A stretch of DNA of 17,079 nucleotides from Paraphysoderma sedebokerense (Eukaryota > Blastocladiomycota > Physodermatomycetes > Physodermatales > Physodermataceae), in assembly GCA_025602915.1 (NCBI GenBank), contig JAHLJZ010000164.1:1-17079 (forward strand). Reading direction: 5' to 3'. Positions 1 through 11,292 of the stretch are shown here, one piece after another. Numbering within the stretch: the first letter of the stretch is position 1; every line of letters starts with the position of its first letter. A program made the position numbers and the translations under genes. The notes below the pieces were generated by a model. The model had not been told where the DNA came from. It saw only the letters and a program-made list of their open reading frames with translations, and did no database searches.

Positions 1-1
1 T

Positions 2-3000
2 GTTCAAATTACGTTATCTAGGGCCACCATTTCATCGTCTTCGTCTCTTTTCTCTACGACTACAGATCAAACCGTCGCTGCTAATGATACGTATAAACTA
101 CAACGTAAATGGCATAGCGAGTCGGTTTCGAATCCCAGTGTCTTTTGGGATAAGGCGAGAAAGTTGGTAGATTGGGATGTGTTGGGTCGGGAGGGTACGT
201 TGGTTATTAAGATTTTTATACATGAATTTTCCGTTGTTTGTCAAAACGAGCTTGATGACTTTTGAGATAAGGGCCATCCCAACTCAAAAAGATGGTAGAA
301 GTCAAGCGCCATAGCCAAACTCTTTGGGTTTGAGTTTTGGGTTGATTTCAGCGAATTCAGATACTGACTGACGCATGTTTGAATTTACACTATTGTTGTC
401 AAACTTTTATTAATATATTTTGGCTCGTTATGTTCACAACCCTCATTTTGGTTTCGACTTTGTAAACCAATATTCGAATCGCGACATTAGTCATTACGAA
501 AACGACAACCGCTCCTCATTACATTTATTACCCCACATCGAAATTAAATACTTGCTACAACTGCCTTGACCGCCATGTCTCCTCTCATACAACAACTCAG
601 TCGTCGACTTCATCCGTATCCGGAACCGAAATACAACACCCTTTGGCCCTTGTCTATGACTCCCCTTTGACCTCAACCAAAAAACAATACACTTACGATT
701 CGCTTTTACATCAGGTTAAAATATTTGCAGGGGTGTTGCATGAGATGGGAATCAAGAAAGGAGATATGGTGTTGATTTATATGCCTATGATCCCTGAAGC
801 TGTGATTGCGATGTTAGCAGTAGCAAGATTAGGGGCGATACATAGCGTTGTTTTCGGTAGGTTGCCGAATTTTTATTGCCGTTAAAAATGTTTCAAAGTG
901 CAAGTATACGCTGGGGATTGAATAAGTATTCAACCGCATTCCACAGAGAGGAAGCCGCTCGATTGAAAATTCTATTATTTAAAACTAACGTTCTGCATGC
1001 TTCTCGTAACAACGGAATGAAGGTGGATTCGCTCCTCACGAATTGTCCAAGCGAATAGTGGATTGTAAACCTAAAGTTATTCTAACTGCTTCTCATGGTA
1101 TTGAACGGTCCGATAAAATCATCTCATATCTTCCTCTGGTGTCATCTGCCGTTCAAGAATCAAAGTTTTCTCCTCAATGCATCATCAATTACGACCGTTC
1201 AAAGGATTATTCCCTTTTCTCTTCCGCTTCGACAACCTCGTCTGAATCCGTTTCTTCGTTTTCCGTTACTACAGCCCGTGATATTCCGGTTCTTTCTTGG
1301 ACGACACTGACGGATCAGATTGAATCCAAAAACAAACTTTTTGAGAATCCTGTACCAGTCAAATCGACGGATCCATTGTATGTTCTCTATACTAGTGGAA
1401 CAACTGGACAACCAAAAGGTGTGGTACGTGATAATGGTGGTTATTCGGTTGCTTTAGCATGGTCGATGAAGAATATTTTTGGTATTAATAAGGGGGATCG
1501 ATGGTTTGCGGCGAGTGATATTGGGTTCGTCTCTGAGATTATAATGTCGGTAACGCTGAATTCAAAGTTTGACTGTTTCTACTTTGACTTCATGGTCACT
1601 TTTTAGCTGGGTAGTAGGCCATTCCTATATAGTCTACGCTCCTCTGCTCGCTGGCGCCACGACAATTTTGTACGAAGGTAAACCGGTTGGAACTCCAGAT
1701 GCGGGTGCTTATTGGCGTCTAATTGAAGAATACGGAATTAAATCGATGTTTACCGCGCCTACCGCTTTGAGAGCAATAAAGAAGGAAGATGCGAAAGGGG
1801 AATTGATTAAGCATTATAATATTAGGACTTTGAGAAATGTTTGGGTGGCAGGTGAGAGATGCGATCCTGTATGTTGGAAAGTTTACAATCAATTGCTGTT
1901 GGAAGCAATAGTCCATAATGATCGTTATACCATTATAATTAACGTGGACTTTTTGTTCCCTGTAGGATACAACAAACCATTTCCGAAATGTTCTTGGTAA
2001 AGATATCTTAGATCATTGGTGGCAAACTGAAACCGGCTGGCCTATAACGGGATACATTCAACCCCAAAGTGCTACTTCCTTCCCTTCTTCCAGTTCAAAG
2101 TCATTCACTCAATCGACTATCCCATGTAAAGTTGGTTCTGCTGGTTTACCGATCCCGGGCTACAAGGTTGAAGTTCTGTCAACTACCAGTTCATATGACA
2201 ATCCAATCCCAGCTCATGCCAATGAATTGGGCTACGTTGTGATTAAGTTACCGCTACCCCCTGGATGTTTTAATACACTGCTCGGAAATCATGGTATATA
2301 TTTGTTTGTTAACATAGTCTCAAGTTGATTTGCGTAGATGCTAAATAATTTCCGTCTTGTCGGTGTCAATCTTGAAGAGGGTTTTGTGAAGTCATACCTG
2401 AGTGATTTTAAGGGTTATTACAATACAAGCGATAGCGGATACATGGACGAAGACGGTTATCTTTACAGTAAGTTAACCCATTTATCAATTCTTCGTTGCC
2501 CTTGTTGGCGACCGTTGTTCATCACTAGACTCCACAACTATCGAAAATTTAGAACTCACCTAAGAATGATTTGTTTTCTTTGCTTTTGGCAGTTATGAGT
2601 AGGACCGACGATGTTTTGAACATTGCAGGTCATCGATTGTCCACAGGGGCCATTGAAGAAGTGATTGCTGAACACACTTATGTCGCCGAGACCGCTGTTG
2701 TTGGATTGAGAGATCCTTTAAAGGGTAACCTTTTATGCACTTTATGTCATTAACAAAATACTGGAGGTATATCGGTACTCATTCCTGGCTTCTTTTCAAC
2801 TCGCTATAGGCGAACTTCCACTCCCATTTGTTGTGTTAAAAACGCCGGATAAAACTGATCTCTCCAAATTCGGCATCAATATTCCACAACTCAGATCACA
2901 AATTGTTGAGAGTGTAAGAAACGAAGTTGGCGCTTTCACCAATTGTCTTACTCCTGTTATTGTTGAAAAATTACCTAAAACAAGGTCAGGAAAGTTACTT

Positions 3001-3141
3001 AGAAAAACTATCAAGAGTATCGTTAATGGTGAAAAATGGAGTGTTCCGGCTACGATCGAGGATTTACATGGACTCAAATGCGTCGAGGAAGGAGTGAGAA
3101 AGTGGAAGGTTGAACATGGAATGAAATCAGCTAGAACATGA
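2..3141 (+). CDS. ACSS3/propionyl-CoA synthetase-type acyl-CoA synthetase, 5' partial
   Basis: AMP-forming synthetase that activates a short-chain carboxylate (propionate or acetate class) to acyl-CoA with ATP and CoA. Exons inferred: <2-194, 491-856, 1023-1524, 1607-1868, 1966-2293, 2378-2467, 2593-2724, 2810-3141. All joins keep phase and give 734 visible residues; human ACSS3 is about 690. The frame is open to the window edge, so the start codon lies outside. The visible N-terminus is Ser/Thr-rich with Arg and few acids, as in a mitochondrial presequence. Then come an ACAS_N-like segment (KWHSESVSNPSVFW), LNTCYNCLDRH, the P-loop YTSGTTGQPKG (1388-1420) followed by RDNGG, AGERCDPDT, DHWWQTETGWP, TDDVLNIAGHRLSTGAIEE, and the C-terminal catalytic-lysine motif PKTRSGK. 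Two Ser/Thr-rich stretches (near 1190-1290 and 2070-2120) look like lineage-specific loops. The first intron (195-490, 296 nt) is the least certain join; homologues usually have a few more residues there. Substrate cannot be read from sequence. Confidence 0.93.
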
Positions 3142-3559
3142 CTGATATTAGACATGGGGTGTACTTTATGAATAAGCGCTTGTAAATATGAGTATAGGTA
3201 GCATGTATGTACATATAAACTTCATTTTTTTTTTTTTTTAATTCTGTTAGAATCATTAACCCCACATAACCTTTTACTATCACAAAAGGATTGCTTTCGT
3301 GCTGGCGCCATCCCCAGAAGCTTGATCAATTAATTGGAATTTGGAGCCACGTCGCTGAATCACGACAGAGTCGTCACATCTGAATTCTTTCTTCTAATGT
3401 ATATATAACATGTGCAAAATATGAACAACCGATATAGCATTTTCAACGAACATTTTCAACCCATTAACTTCTTTCGCGGCATCATGTAATTACAATTCAG
3501 CAAAATTTTGTTTGTCTTTTCTAATATGTCGTTCCAGGAACAACCTAGGGTCACCTCAT
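3142..3559. other. Convergent intergenic region with T15 run
   Basis: This is the space between the stop codons of two converging genes, so it should hold both 3' UTRs. AATAAG- and TGTAAA-like words near 3169-3188 could serve the plus-strand gene. A run of 15 T lies at 3225-3239. No coding frame, RNA gene or clear AATAAA for the minus-strand gene was seen. Confidence 0.6.
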
Positions 3560-5521
3560 TTACCAAGGTGGATAGCTGTTGATATCAATGTACTTTTGAT
3601 TCAAGGCGTGCTTTATAGTGTGATGAAACCATCGAAGACAACTTATCTCGTGCTGCTCACCGCGATTTCCCAAATATGGATAGAAGAGAGTAAACAATAG
3701 CTGGTCAGTATTGGGTAACGGTGACAATTATTGTGACAACCATCGAAGAAAGGCAAAAAAAAAGAACGAAAAAAAATCCAAATGCAAAGAAAGGCTTGAT
3801 CACGGCTTACCCAGTCAAATGATATGGTTGCATCACATTGACAGTTTCCTCTGACTTGATCTCTCACAGACATGGGGCAATGCGCATACGGCCAATGGTT
3901 GTATCCTATGTCCTCGAAGAAGTGAATTTGGGAAGGATGAAGAAACATCGCTGCAGCCTGGAACAATATCAGTAATTACTATCCATTCGATCATTATACA
4001 GTATAGATAGAGAGAGAAACTTACAATGGAATGGACAGGGGCATCTCCCCACTATATTAATTCAATAAAACTGTCAATCATGGAAGAGCAACTCACAATA
4101 AACTCGAAGCAAAATGTAGAATCATACCCGCTCGACGAAAAACTTTCCGGTCTTGTCAAGGTAATTGAAAAACTGTAAATACTTCTCTGTTCTCCATAAT
4201 CTCAAATCAGCAATCTCGAAATTACTCCAGAAATGGCAAAGGTTATAATTTCCGTCTTTTTCGTTCCATATGAACTTCAACGCATTCTCTCGCGGAATTA
4301 TATCCTGATTACGGCTGATGAATTCTCGTGTCGTCTTCCACAACGTAGGGATGGTATTATTAGACTCCATAACTGATACGGTGAATCCGTACATCTTGTT
4401 GTTAGAGGCCTAAGAGAAACAATATTGTTAGGTAGCGAACTCACGAGTATTCACTTATCGACTTCGACCAAGGATCACTACCATGAACGAAAAAGGGTCA
4501 TAGTTTATGTCACAATAAAATTCGACCCCAGGTTCGACTCTACAGGAAATTTCACGTCAAAACTCTGATGATAAGTGGTCATTGCATGTTTAATCGGTAC
4601 AAACCGCCAATAGTAATCGTATTCCTCTAATAATGGATGACGGAAGAAGAATCCAGAGTAAAATCTTGAAAAAATTGCTCCGTTCAGTTCACTGGTGAAT
4701 AAAACATACAGGGTTGGGTAATCAGACATACCGACACATATGCCTGTATGATTCACTCCCTCCATACTGGACTCCCTCTCTTTCCATCTTTTTAATAGAT
4801 TCCTTCGCGAATGTTACGTTCAACCAATCTAGTTCAAATAAGAAAATTAGTTCTCGTCAATCCGCACCCGCGTCATGCATGAAAGCCTTTAAATACCAGG
4901 AAAACCCCAATGATCTTTCGGTACTAATCCATATTTGGCTTTGGCGGAGATCACAGCACTGGTTTTGGTCTTAAATGTCTCAGTGAACTCTTGATCGTTT
5001 AGAAATACGTAGGGGTAACGATATTTGCTGTTGAACTTTTCCTCAAATTGTTTCAACGTTCGTAGTAGACTGTCAAGCTCCGAATTCCGAGTCAAGATCA
5101 CTATGACCGCCTTCACTCTTCCAGGCAGAGTATGTTTCTTTTCATTGCGGAAAAATAAGTGCTTCGGAGTCAGTTGAGTTGGGATTTCGTATGTTATGTC
5201 AGCAACATGGCGCTGGTTGTCAGCGTAACTGTATTCCAGAGAGCTCGGGTCAACCTTATCCCAATAAGCGGAAGGTTTTCGGTTTTCTGTGATGGTTGTA
5301 TTCATTGCCCGATAAGACAGAAGAATGAAGCTTAACAAACTAAGGACAAACATCCCTGGAGAGGAGAATCATATTAATAACGAGATGTAAGCCGAGAAAA
5401 TAAAGGCGAGATCTATATGAGATAGTATAAATGCTTGATATATACTATTAAGTATAAAGGATCATAAATTTCTCATACCAAGCATGATTACGGATGGTCT
5501 TTTCGGGATATGGTACAACAT
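3560..5521 (-). CDS. GT15 (KRE2/MNT1/KTR-type) alpha-1,2-mannosyltransferase
   Basis: Golgi type II enzyme expected to transfer mannose from GDP-mannose onto O- and N-linked glycans of secretory and wall proteins. Nine exons, written in minus-strand order: 5521-5479, 5355-4897, 4828-4732, 4664-4605, 4539-4482, 4409-4128, 4051-4025, 3957-3811, 3652-3560. They total 1266 nt and 421 residues, normal for GT15. The first exon gives a short basic tail (IPKRPS), and a hydrophobic anchor spans about residues 12-29. The catalytic domain begins near residue 94 (KAVIVILTRN). Family landmarks in order: PKDHWGFPDW, YGGSESYRHMCRF, SGFFFRHPLL, the signature [20 protein letters not shown] (about 217-236), NKMYGFT, YNLCHFWSNFEI, ERWGDAPVHSIAAAMFL, HCP, and a C-terminal SFDW..ISCLRW segment. 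Exon 7 is only 27 nt, yet its WGDAPVHSI is demanded by the family. The last acceptor (3653) was chosen because it restores the FDWxxxSCxxxW pattern; an acceptor further upstream is possible. Which acceptor glycan it modifies is unknown. Confidence 0.95.
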
Positions 5522-6643
5522 ATTGAACCTATACGGCAGATGTCGAGGATATCAATGCACGGTAGGGATTTGATCTAGTCGTGATACTTCGAGAAATGTG
5601 TGATCTGTGAATATTAGCCCCAATGGGAGATAGAAATTTATTGCATTCACTCGTTGAAAGTCTACAGGGGCGAAACATTGCGCATATGTACGTTGGAATG
5701 ACCATGTTTACGGATCACGTGGTCGGTTTCCATACACCCTACAAACGAACTAGAGGAATGAAGGAATTGTATGTTGATAAAATCTTTATGGTGAACTGCA
5801 AACTTTGAATGTAAAATAAAATCACAATTTCGATAAAATTTAAACCGAATGGTTTTTTTGGATCATAGATCTTCGCAATCAAGAACATTTGTTTCAAATC
5901 TGTTGCTGCAACGACTGCAGGTAAAAATTTACAATTTGGAAGTTTATGACACGGAAGTTACATGCTAGCCCATATTCTCTACGGAATGCTGCATCCAGAA
6001 AATCCCAGTATATCGTGTTTCTACCTTTCTTCTGACATAACTCCGTCCTTTCATTCAGATAGATATTTTGAATGCTCAAATCAAACTAAACTGACCTCTT
6101 TATTACCATTAAGGTGCAGCACAACCTAGATAATCGACGAGGATAGAATTTCTATTAAAGCAGGGAACTGCGCCACAGAAAGGAAAGCGCATGGCACATC
6201 AATATTCTTTCTCTCGAGTAGTGAAGTTCGAACAGCGATTTGTGAATGGATTGTTAATTTGTTACCTGTCGGTTTTAACGTATATTGCGCTTTATCAAAT
6301 TTATTTTGGTTGTCAATCGAGGACAGTGATGCTTTTGCATTAATATAATAGGGATATACTTCTGAGCATAACAAAACGGCTATTGCATTTTATCAAGTCA
6401 AAATCCTTGATTGACTATATACGAGTATGAATCCTCCTGGATTAACGAGTACCTTCCAGATATCACGTGAAGAAGTGTTTCAACCTTTTGTGTCTGGCCT
6501 CGCAGCGCCGGAAGGACAAAAATTGACGATAGAGATAGCCTCAATTGTGCTGTATGTGCATGCTTGCAGCGACATTGCACCGCCTCTGAAGTACTAAAGG
6601 AACTTTCCCCTACAACATATCTCAGATCAAGCGACATTCTGAT
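5522..6643. other. Divergent intergenic region between two mannosyltransferase genes
   Basis: Space of 1122 bp between the start codons of the minus-strand GT15 gene and the plus-strand GT62 gene, so it should hold both promoters and 5' UTRs. It contains several open frames of 60-82 codons (5623-5808 plus; 6126-6374 and 6398-6637 minus). None shows a recognisable family or a splice link, and they are treated as chance. No RNA gene or clear repeat was seen. Confidence 0.5.
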
Positions 6644-8140
6644 ATGCGGACGAGAAAACTGCTATTGGCCAATGTCCGGACGCTTTCATGTCTGACTGTT
6701 ATGGTTTTTCTTGCTATGTTTTTACTGTGTACGGATATTCCTAATTTATTTACAAAACTCGAGTTGCAATCGTTTTCTGTCGCACCCTGTTTGAACCATG
6801 GGCGTTTGTCTAACTCTTATTTTAACTGTTGAAAGGGCATTCTCCGTTCCAATTATCCTCTGAACAGATATCACCTAGTGAATTGAAAGAGGAACTGCCT
6901 CAAGAACCTCTTGTTAGAATCGGAACCCCTCAATCTCATCCGAATCCAACTGACCCACTGGTAGGACTATCATCATCAGATTTTCCTCTCCGTCCATCGA
7001 TTTCGTTAAAGGAAGAGTCCAGTCGCACAATGCATACTACCTATATCGTCAATACTTCTTCTGAATTACATTCTGGACACAGTGGGAAAGATAGTGCTCT
7101 CCAACCTGATCCTTCCGCCTCAGAATCTATACTAGTACTGTCGATATTGAAAGATGCCACATCTTATGGCGGTGACCGTACGATTAAAGATTACATTAAA
7201 ACAACTCTTTCTTTTATTCCTCATCCGTCTCGGACCACCCTTGCACTCATGATTGCCTCAGAGTCTGAATACCGATCCATTCGCAAATATCTGCTCTCTT
7301 TGCCCACGGTCCCTTTCGCTTCAGTCGAATTATACTACTCTCTGATGTCAATGGATCATTTAAATTTTTCGTTGGATCGTGGACAGCGACACTCACCGAA
7401 TATTCAGTTTCAAAGGCGGCGTTTTCTTGCTGTTCTCCGGAATACGCTTATGTATGCAGCGTTCGGTCCGAAATATTCATACGTAATATGGTTTGATGCC
7501 GATGTGATAGAAATCAAGTCAACCGATATGACGCAGAAAGCGATTGCTAGTGGATTTGATATCGTCGTGCCCGGATGTTATATTGGAAACATTTATTACG
7601 ATCGAAATACATGGATTGGTAGGATATGATGTTTACGTTTACGTATATAGTGTCGTAGTATTAACTCCATGTTCTCCTAATCTTTTCCCTAGGTGAGCGA
7701 ACAATTCCACGGAACAATGAAGCTGTTCCGGATTCGAATGGCAATTTGCCAAATGGTAAATCTTTGTTCGTCCCGATGCACAAACCAGGTCGGAGTTGGT
7801 ACCTGGATCATCCTGCGTACAAGGGCAAACAATTTGTGGAGATTGATTCAGTGGGTGGGGCGTGTAATTATACTCTCACAATGTCAAAGGCTGATAATCA
7901 CAAGCTAACCTCGTCGCAAATTCATCCTCTCCGACAACAGGGTTACTGATGTCCGCGCGTGCAATTTCGGCTGGTATCAACTTTGCACCTTACAATGTCG
8001 TTGGAACTCAATGGAAGGCTGACGGTTACGATGGAATTGAAACTGAAAGTATTTGTTATATGGCCCAAAAAATTGGGTTGAAGTGTTATGGAATGCCAGA
8101 TTATCGGATCAACCATCTGATCAACCATTATAAATCTTAA
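6644..8140 (+). CDS. GT62 mannan polymerase subunit (ANP1/MNN9/VAN1 family)
   Basis: Golgi mannosyltransferase-family protein; yeast relatives build the alpha-1,6-mannan backbone of N-glycans as M-Pol complexes. Exons: 6644-6728 (or -6788), 6836-7618, 7693-7863, 7941-8140, giving 412 (or 432) residues, within the family range. Both first-intron donors (GTACGG at 6729, GTTTGA at 6789) keep phase; 6729 is closer to consensus but the 47-nt alternative cannot be excluded. The N-terminus has a short basic tail (MRTRK) and a hydrophobic anchor, then a Ser/Pro-rich stem to about nt 7120. The catalytic part starts at ILVLSILKDA, then RRRFLAVLRNTLMYAA, and the metal-binding DxD as VIWFDADV (DAD at 7495-7503), followed by DIVVPGCY. 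Splicing 7864-7940 restores SVGGAWLLMSAR, then NVVGTQWKADGYDGIETE and GLKCYGMPDYRINH, the conserved C-terminal block. Divergent from the GT15 gene. Which of the ANP1, MNN9 or VAN1 roles it fills is not decided. Confidence 0.93.
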
Positions 8141-9774
8141 GAAATAAACAGAAAATAGCATGTCAGATTAAGTATTTTTTGGACTTGAGATGATCCCCTA
8201 ACCACCTGCCGTTATGAATTGCGCCACTTTTATTTCAGACCAGAAGTATCACATTTGACATTTGTAATTCTGGGATGAGGTTTACTCTCGCTGCTCTTAC
8301 TTATTTAAAAAGCCTGCAAAAATTGAAGGTCCTCGACCTAATATCTCTATTCCTAAGCGACATCACATAGCATGTTGGACAATCATCTAGCCACTAGGCT
8401 GCCAAACTTAGTCGTTGAATTGTAGTGAAAGTAGAGTAATTCCTCGTTTTTCCTAAATTTTAGGATACAAAGTATGGGGACGGACCACCGTTCTCACTTA
8501 CACAAAGGGCTATGTTTGAAGAATCTCGGACAGGTGATGACACACAGCAGTATATCAAATTGTCTGTTATTGATAATAGTATGAATGTTTGTCAAGTCCT
8601 TGAAGGCTACCCAGACCCGGCATAGTTGCCAAGTAATCTGACCTTTCCTTGGATTTTTAGACTTTAATATGGAGATTGTAATTGTGATTGGCTACCGAAT
8701 CAATTTTAGAATAGAATTCATTGATGAATATAGATCTTATCTTTGATTATGAGTCCAATATCATCACTCGTCACTTTCTCGGGACTCGGTGCATGGCGGT
8801 GAGCTTAGCGTTCCTCACCGACGCCAAATGGAACAATCTCGTCATGGATATAGGTATGGTTCCAGATGGTTCCCTGGTTCCCCTGTCTCGCCGTTGAACT
8901 TTGTTTCGGTGCAGAAAAGATGAGCTTACGCCCGGCATCGTGTGGGTATTGTCTGGGATTGTTTGCGACATTCAGGATCTACCAGTGATCTGCCAGATCT
9001 GCCTCGGTCTCCGCATTCCGTCTCCCACGTTCTGTCAGAGAAGCGTTTCGGAATTGCCCATCATGACGCCAAGACCGGGGCCGACTTTTTTTCTTTGGGG
9101 CGGGCGTTAAATCTCTGAAACATCAAACAGAGCTGAAGTGCACAGAAAAACATAAACTATACCCCAGGAACCAATCGCACAATACGACTGTAGAACGGCA
9201 TCAGTGCAGCATCCTGTTCATCCATAAGGTTGCGTAGTATTCATTCTGCATCATCGCTTTGCCCCTCCTTTTGACAGGCTTCTCTCATCTTCGTTTTCTC
9301 TGGTAACGACCGGATCTCAGACTTGTTGTTTCCATACTTCTGTGCTAAGTATTCTCACTCGGTGGTGCTCATACCTGCAATAAAAGCGGGAAAATAAAAA
9401 GCATTGGTTGTTATCCACACGAAAAGATACTGACCACTCCATCAAAGTGAGTTTTTCCAGTTTCCTCTTTCGCAGTTGTTTATATACTATTGTCTTTTAC
9501 ACTGTTCCAACACCTTCTCTGATTTGGCTTTTCTGGCTTTGCGCATATCCACTTTCTTGTCGTATTTTGATTCAGAGCCTAAATTCTTCAGCCAAACATT
9601 TGCGCGGGCCTTTGGTTAACTCTTTTTGATTGCCTTTCCTTCTCCAGTTTTTCTCATAAGAAGAAGAAGACAGCCGGTAATCATAAGTTCTGGAATTTGT
9701 CAGTCTGAATTATAATTCAATATTCAACACTTAAGGTCCTCGACATCAAGATTCTAGATTAGTTCTGCAGATTA
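8141..9774. other. 1.6-kb intergenic region with possible decayed antisense coding relic
   Basis: No intact gene is supported here. On the minus strand, between about 9670 and 8770, blocks read like charged protein but are broken by stops and frame changes: one of about 55 codons (around 9655-9460) containing ESKYDKKVDMRKARKAKSEK, one around 9375-9270 containing EYLAQKYGNNKSEIRSLPEK, then DEQDAALMPFYSRIVRLVP near 9220-9165. The family is not recognised. A 12-bp word, AAGGTCCTCGAC, occurs near 8324 and again near 9732. The last 100 bp should hold the promoter of the methyltransferase gene. Confidence 0.35.
8143..8148 (+). terminator. AATAAA polyadenylation signal
   Basis: A canonical AATAAA hexamer lies three bases past the GT62 stop codon. 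It may be used alone or with later signals; it is unusually close to the stop, so the call is tentative. Confidence 0.35.
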
Positions 9775-11288
9775 ATGCAACGTCACCACACCGCCGCTCT
9801 CGCTTCTATTGGAACAATGTGGAGAGCATTCATCCTTATATTATCGTTGGGTCAAATATCTAATGCTGCAAACATCAATGGTTTGAGTATTCCCAGTTCG
9901 GCAAACAACGCCGATGTAGAAAGATTGTTGCAGTGTCTGGATAGTGGGGTTCAATGGAAAAGTTCTGGGAAGTATGTGGATAATTATTACATTGGTCAAA
10001 CTTGTTGGACCGAATTTAAGCGGTATGTTGTTAAGATGCATTTTTTTTGTCTTACATATAGTTCTAGATTCGGGCCAGGCTATTTGCTCATTGATGTGGC
10101 GTTATAGCCTCCTTGTACTGAAGCTTTTTAACAGAACCTATATATAATAAATTAACCTCCTGATGCATAAATACCTAGGGCCCAAGCGTTAAGGGTGTAC
10201 GATGTCGTCGAAAAGTTGCCCGCAGAGAAGTTGAAGCATTTTGACATTAGAACGCAACATGAAATGTTTGATCTTGTACCGGAAACTTATTCGTGCGATG
10301 CGAGGTAAATTTTCTGAATTAGCTTTTTTCGAATATTCCGGTAATTAACTGATACGATACAACTTGATGAACGCTTATGGCTATGAATTATCCTTCATAG
10401 ATTTATGACTCGGTAACTATTTCATTAGTTTATTCTTCTAATTCTTTGTTTTGTAGTGGTCAAATTATTCTCTTTGGTTGACTCTTTCTACTCTATATTA
10501 TTATCTAACAATAGTATCGGGCCTGCATATCCACTTGACGGTGGTAAATGGATCTGCACTGACCATATCCCGGCTCCCGATCAGCCATGCACAGTCTTCT
10601 CTCTTGGTTCAGCCGGTGATTTCGGGTTTGAAGATGCAATTAAAAAATTAGTCCCACATTGCACAATTCACACATTTGATTGTACCGGAAACTGGACCAA
10701 CCCCTCGACAATATTTCACCCGTGGTGTTTAGGTGAAAAGAATGAAGATAAAATGTTTGCCGACAAGATATATCAACCGGACGCGAAGAAATCAGTTTTC
10801 AGAACTTGGGATACGATAATGAAAGATATCCAAGTGCAGCGTGTCGATGTCTTGAAAATGGATATAGAATAGTACGTTGGCGCCACGTAGTCTTATTTTC
10901 GTCTTTTTTTTAGATTCCATTGATTTTTGACGGGCTCTAACCGTCGTGAGTGTTTAGTTTCGAATGGCAGGTCTTGCCTTTCTTGCTCGATGTCCCTTCG
11001 GATAATCTCCCAATTCAAATTCTATTGGAGATTCATTACGACGCAAACACATATACATTCAATCGAAATTGGTTGAATCACAGCGAGTCCAGCCGAAATT
11101 CCGCTCATTCGATGGTCAAATTGATGAGGTTGCTCGACCGACTGGGCTACAGAACAGCTAGAATGGAGTACAACTGGTATAGTAAATCCTACCTTCATTC
11201 GTCAGTTAGCGGCGATTTTAATCTTGACCTTACCCAACGTATAAAGGTTCGGTGGATGTTGCGCGGAAGTAGTACTTATCAAAGATAA
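9775..11288 (+). CDS. METTL24-like (Methyltransf_22/FkbM-related) methyltransferase
   Basis: Putative SAM-dependent methyltransferase related to animal METTL24, whose substrate is not known to me. Exons: 9775-10022, 10179-10304, 10515-10871, 10958-11288; phase is kept and the product is 353 residues, close to METTL24. The N-terminus carries a hydrophobic stretch (MWRAFILILSLGQISNA) that looks like a signal peptide or anchor; the ATG at 9817 would place it at the very start and is a credible alternative. Landmarks: CLDSGVQW, FDIRTQHEMFDLVPETYSC, YPLDGGKWICTD, a SAM-motif-I-like segment CTVFSLGSAGDFGFEDAI, HTFDCTGNW, DVLKMDIEYFEWQVLPFLL (joined across the third intron) and LLEIHYD. Beyond ARMEYN the C-terminus matches the family poorly and might hide another splice. 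The stop is 4 nt before the next gene's first ATG. Confidence 0.85.
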
Positions 11289-11292
11289 TTAC

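Noticed and set aside
4528-4545. GGTTCGACTCTA resembling a tRNA B box
   Set aside because: It is inside exon 5 of the GT15 gene and encodes conserved residues on the other strand.
5623-5808. Plus-strand 61-codon open frame between the two mannosyltransferases
   Set aside because: No recognisable family, no splice link and no distinctive composition; a chance frame of this length is expected.
5894-6637. Three minus-strand open frames of 61-82 codons upstream of the GT62 gene
   Set aside because: They lie in different frames, could not be joined into a recognisable protein, and show no conserved motif.
8901-9110. Plus-strand 69-codon open frame (and the overlapping minus-strand 66-codon frame at 8771-8971)
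   Set aside because: No family resemblance; low-quality frames inside what looks like decayed sequence.
11239-11284. Possible 46-nt intron that would fuse the methyltransferase to the transporter
   Set aside because: Phase would permit it and the donor is GTATAA, but there is no branch site, the acceptor is weak and it is shorter than nearly all other introns here. Separate genes are simpler.
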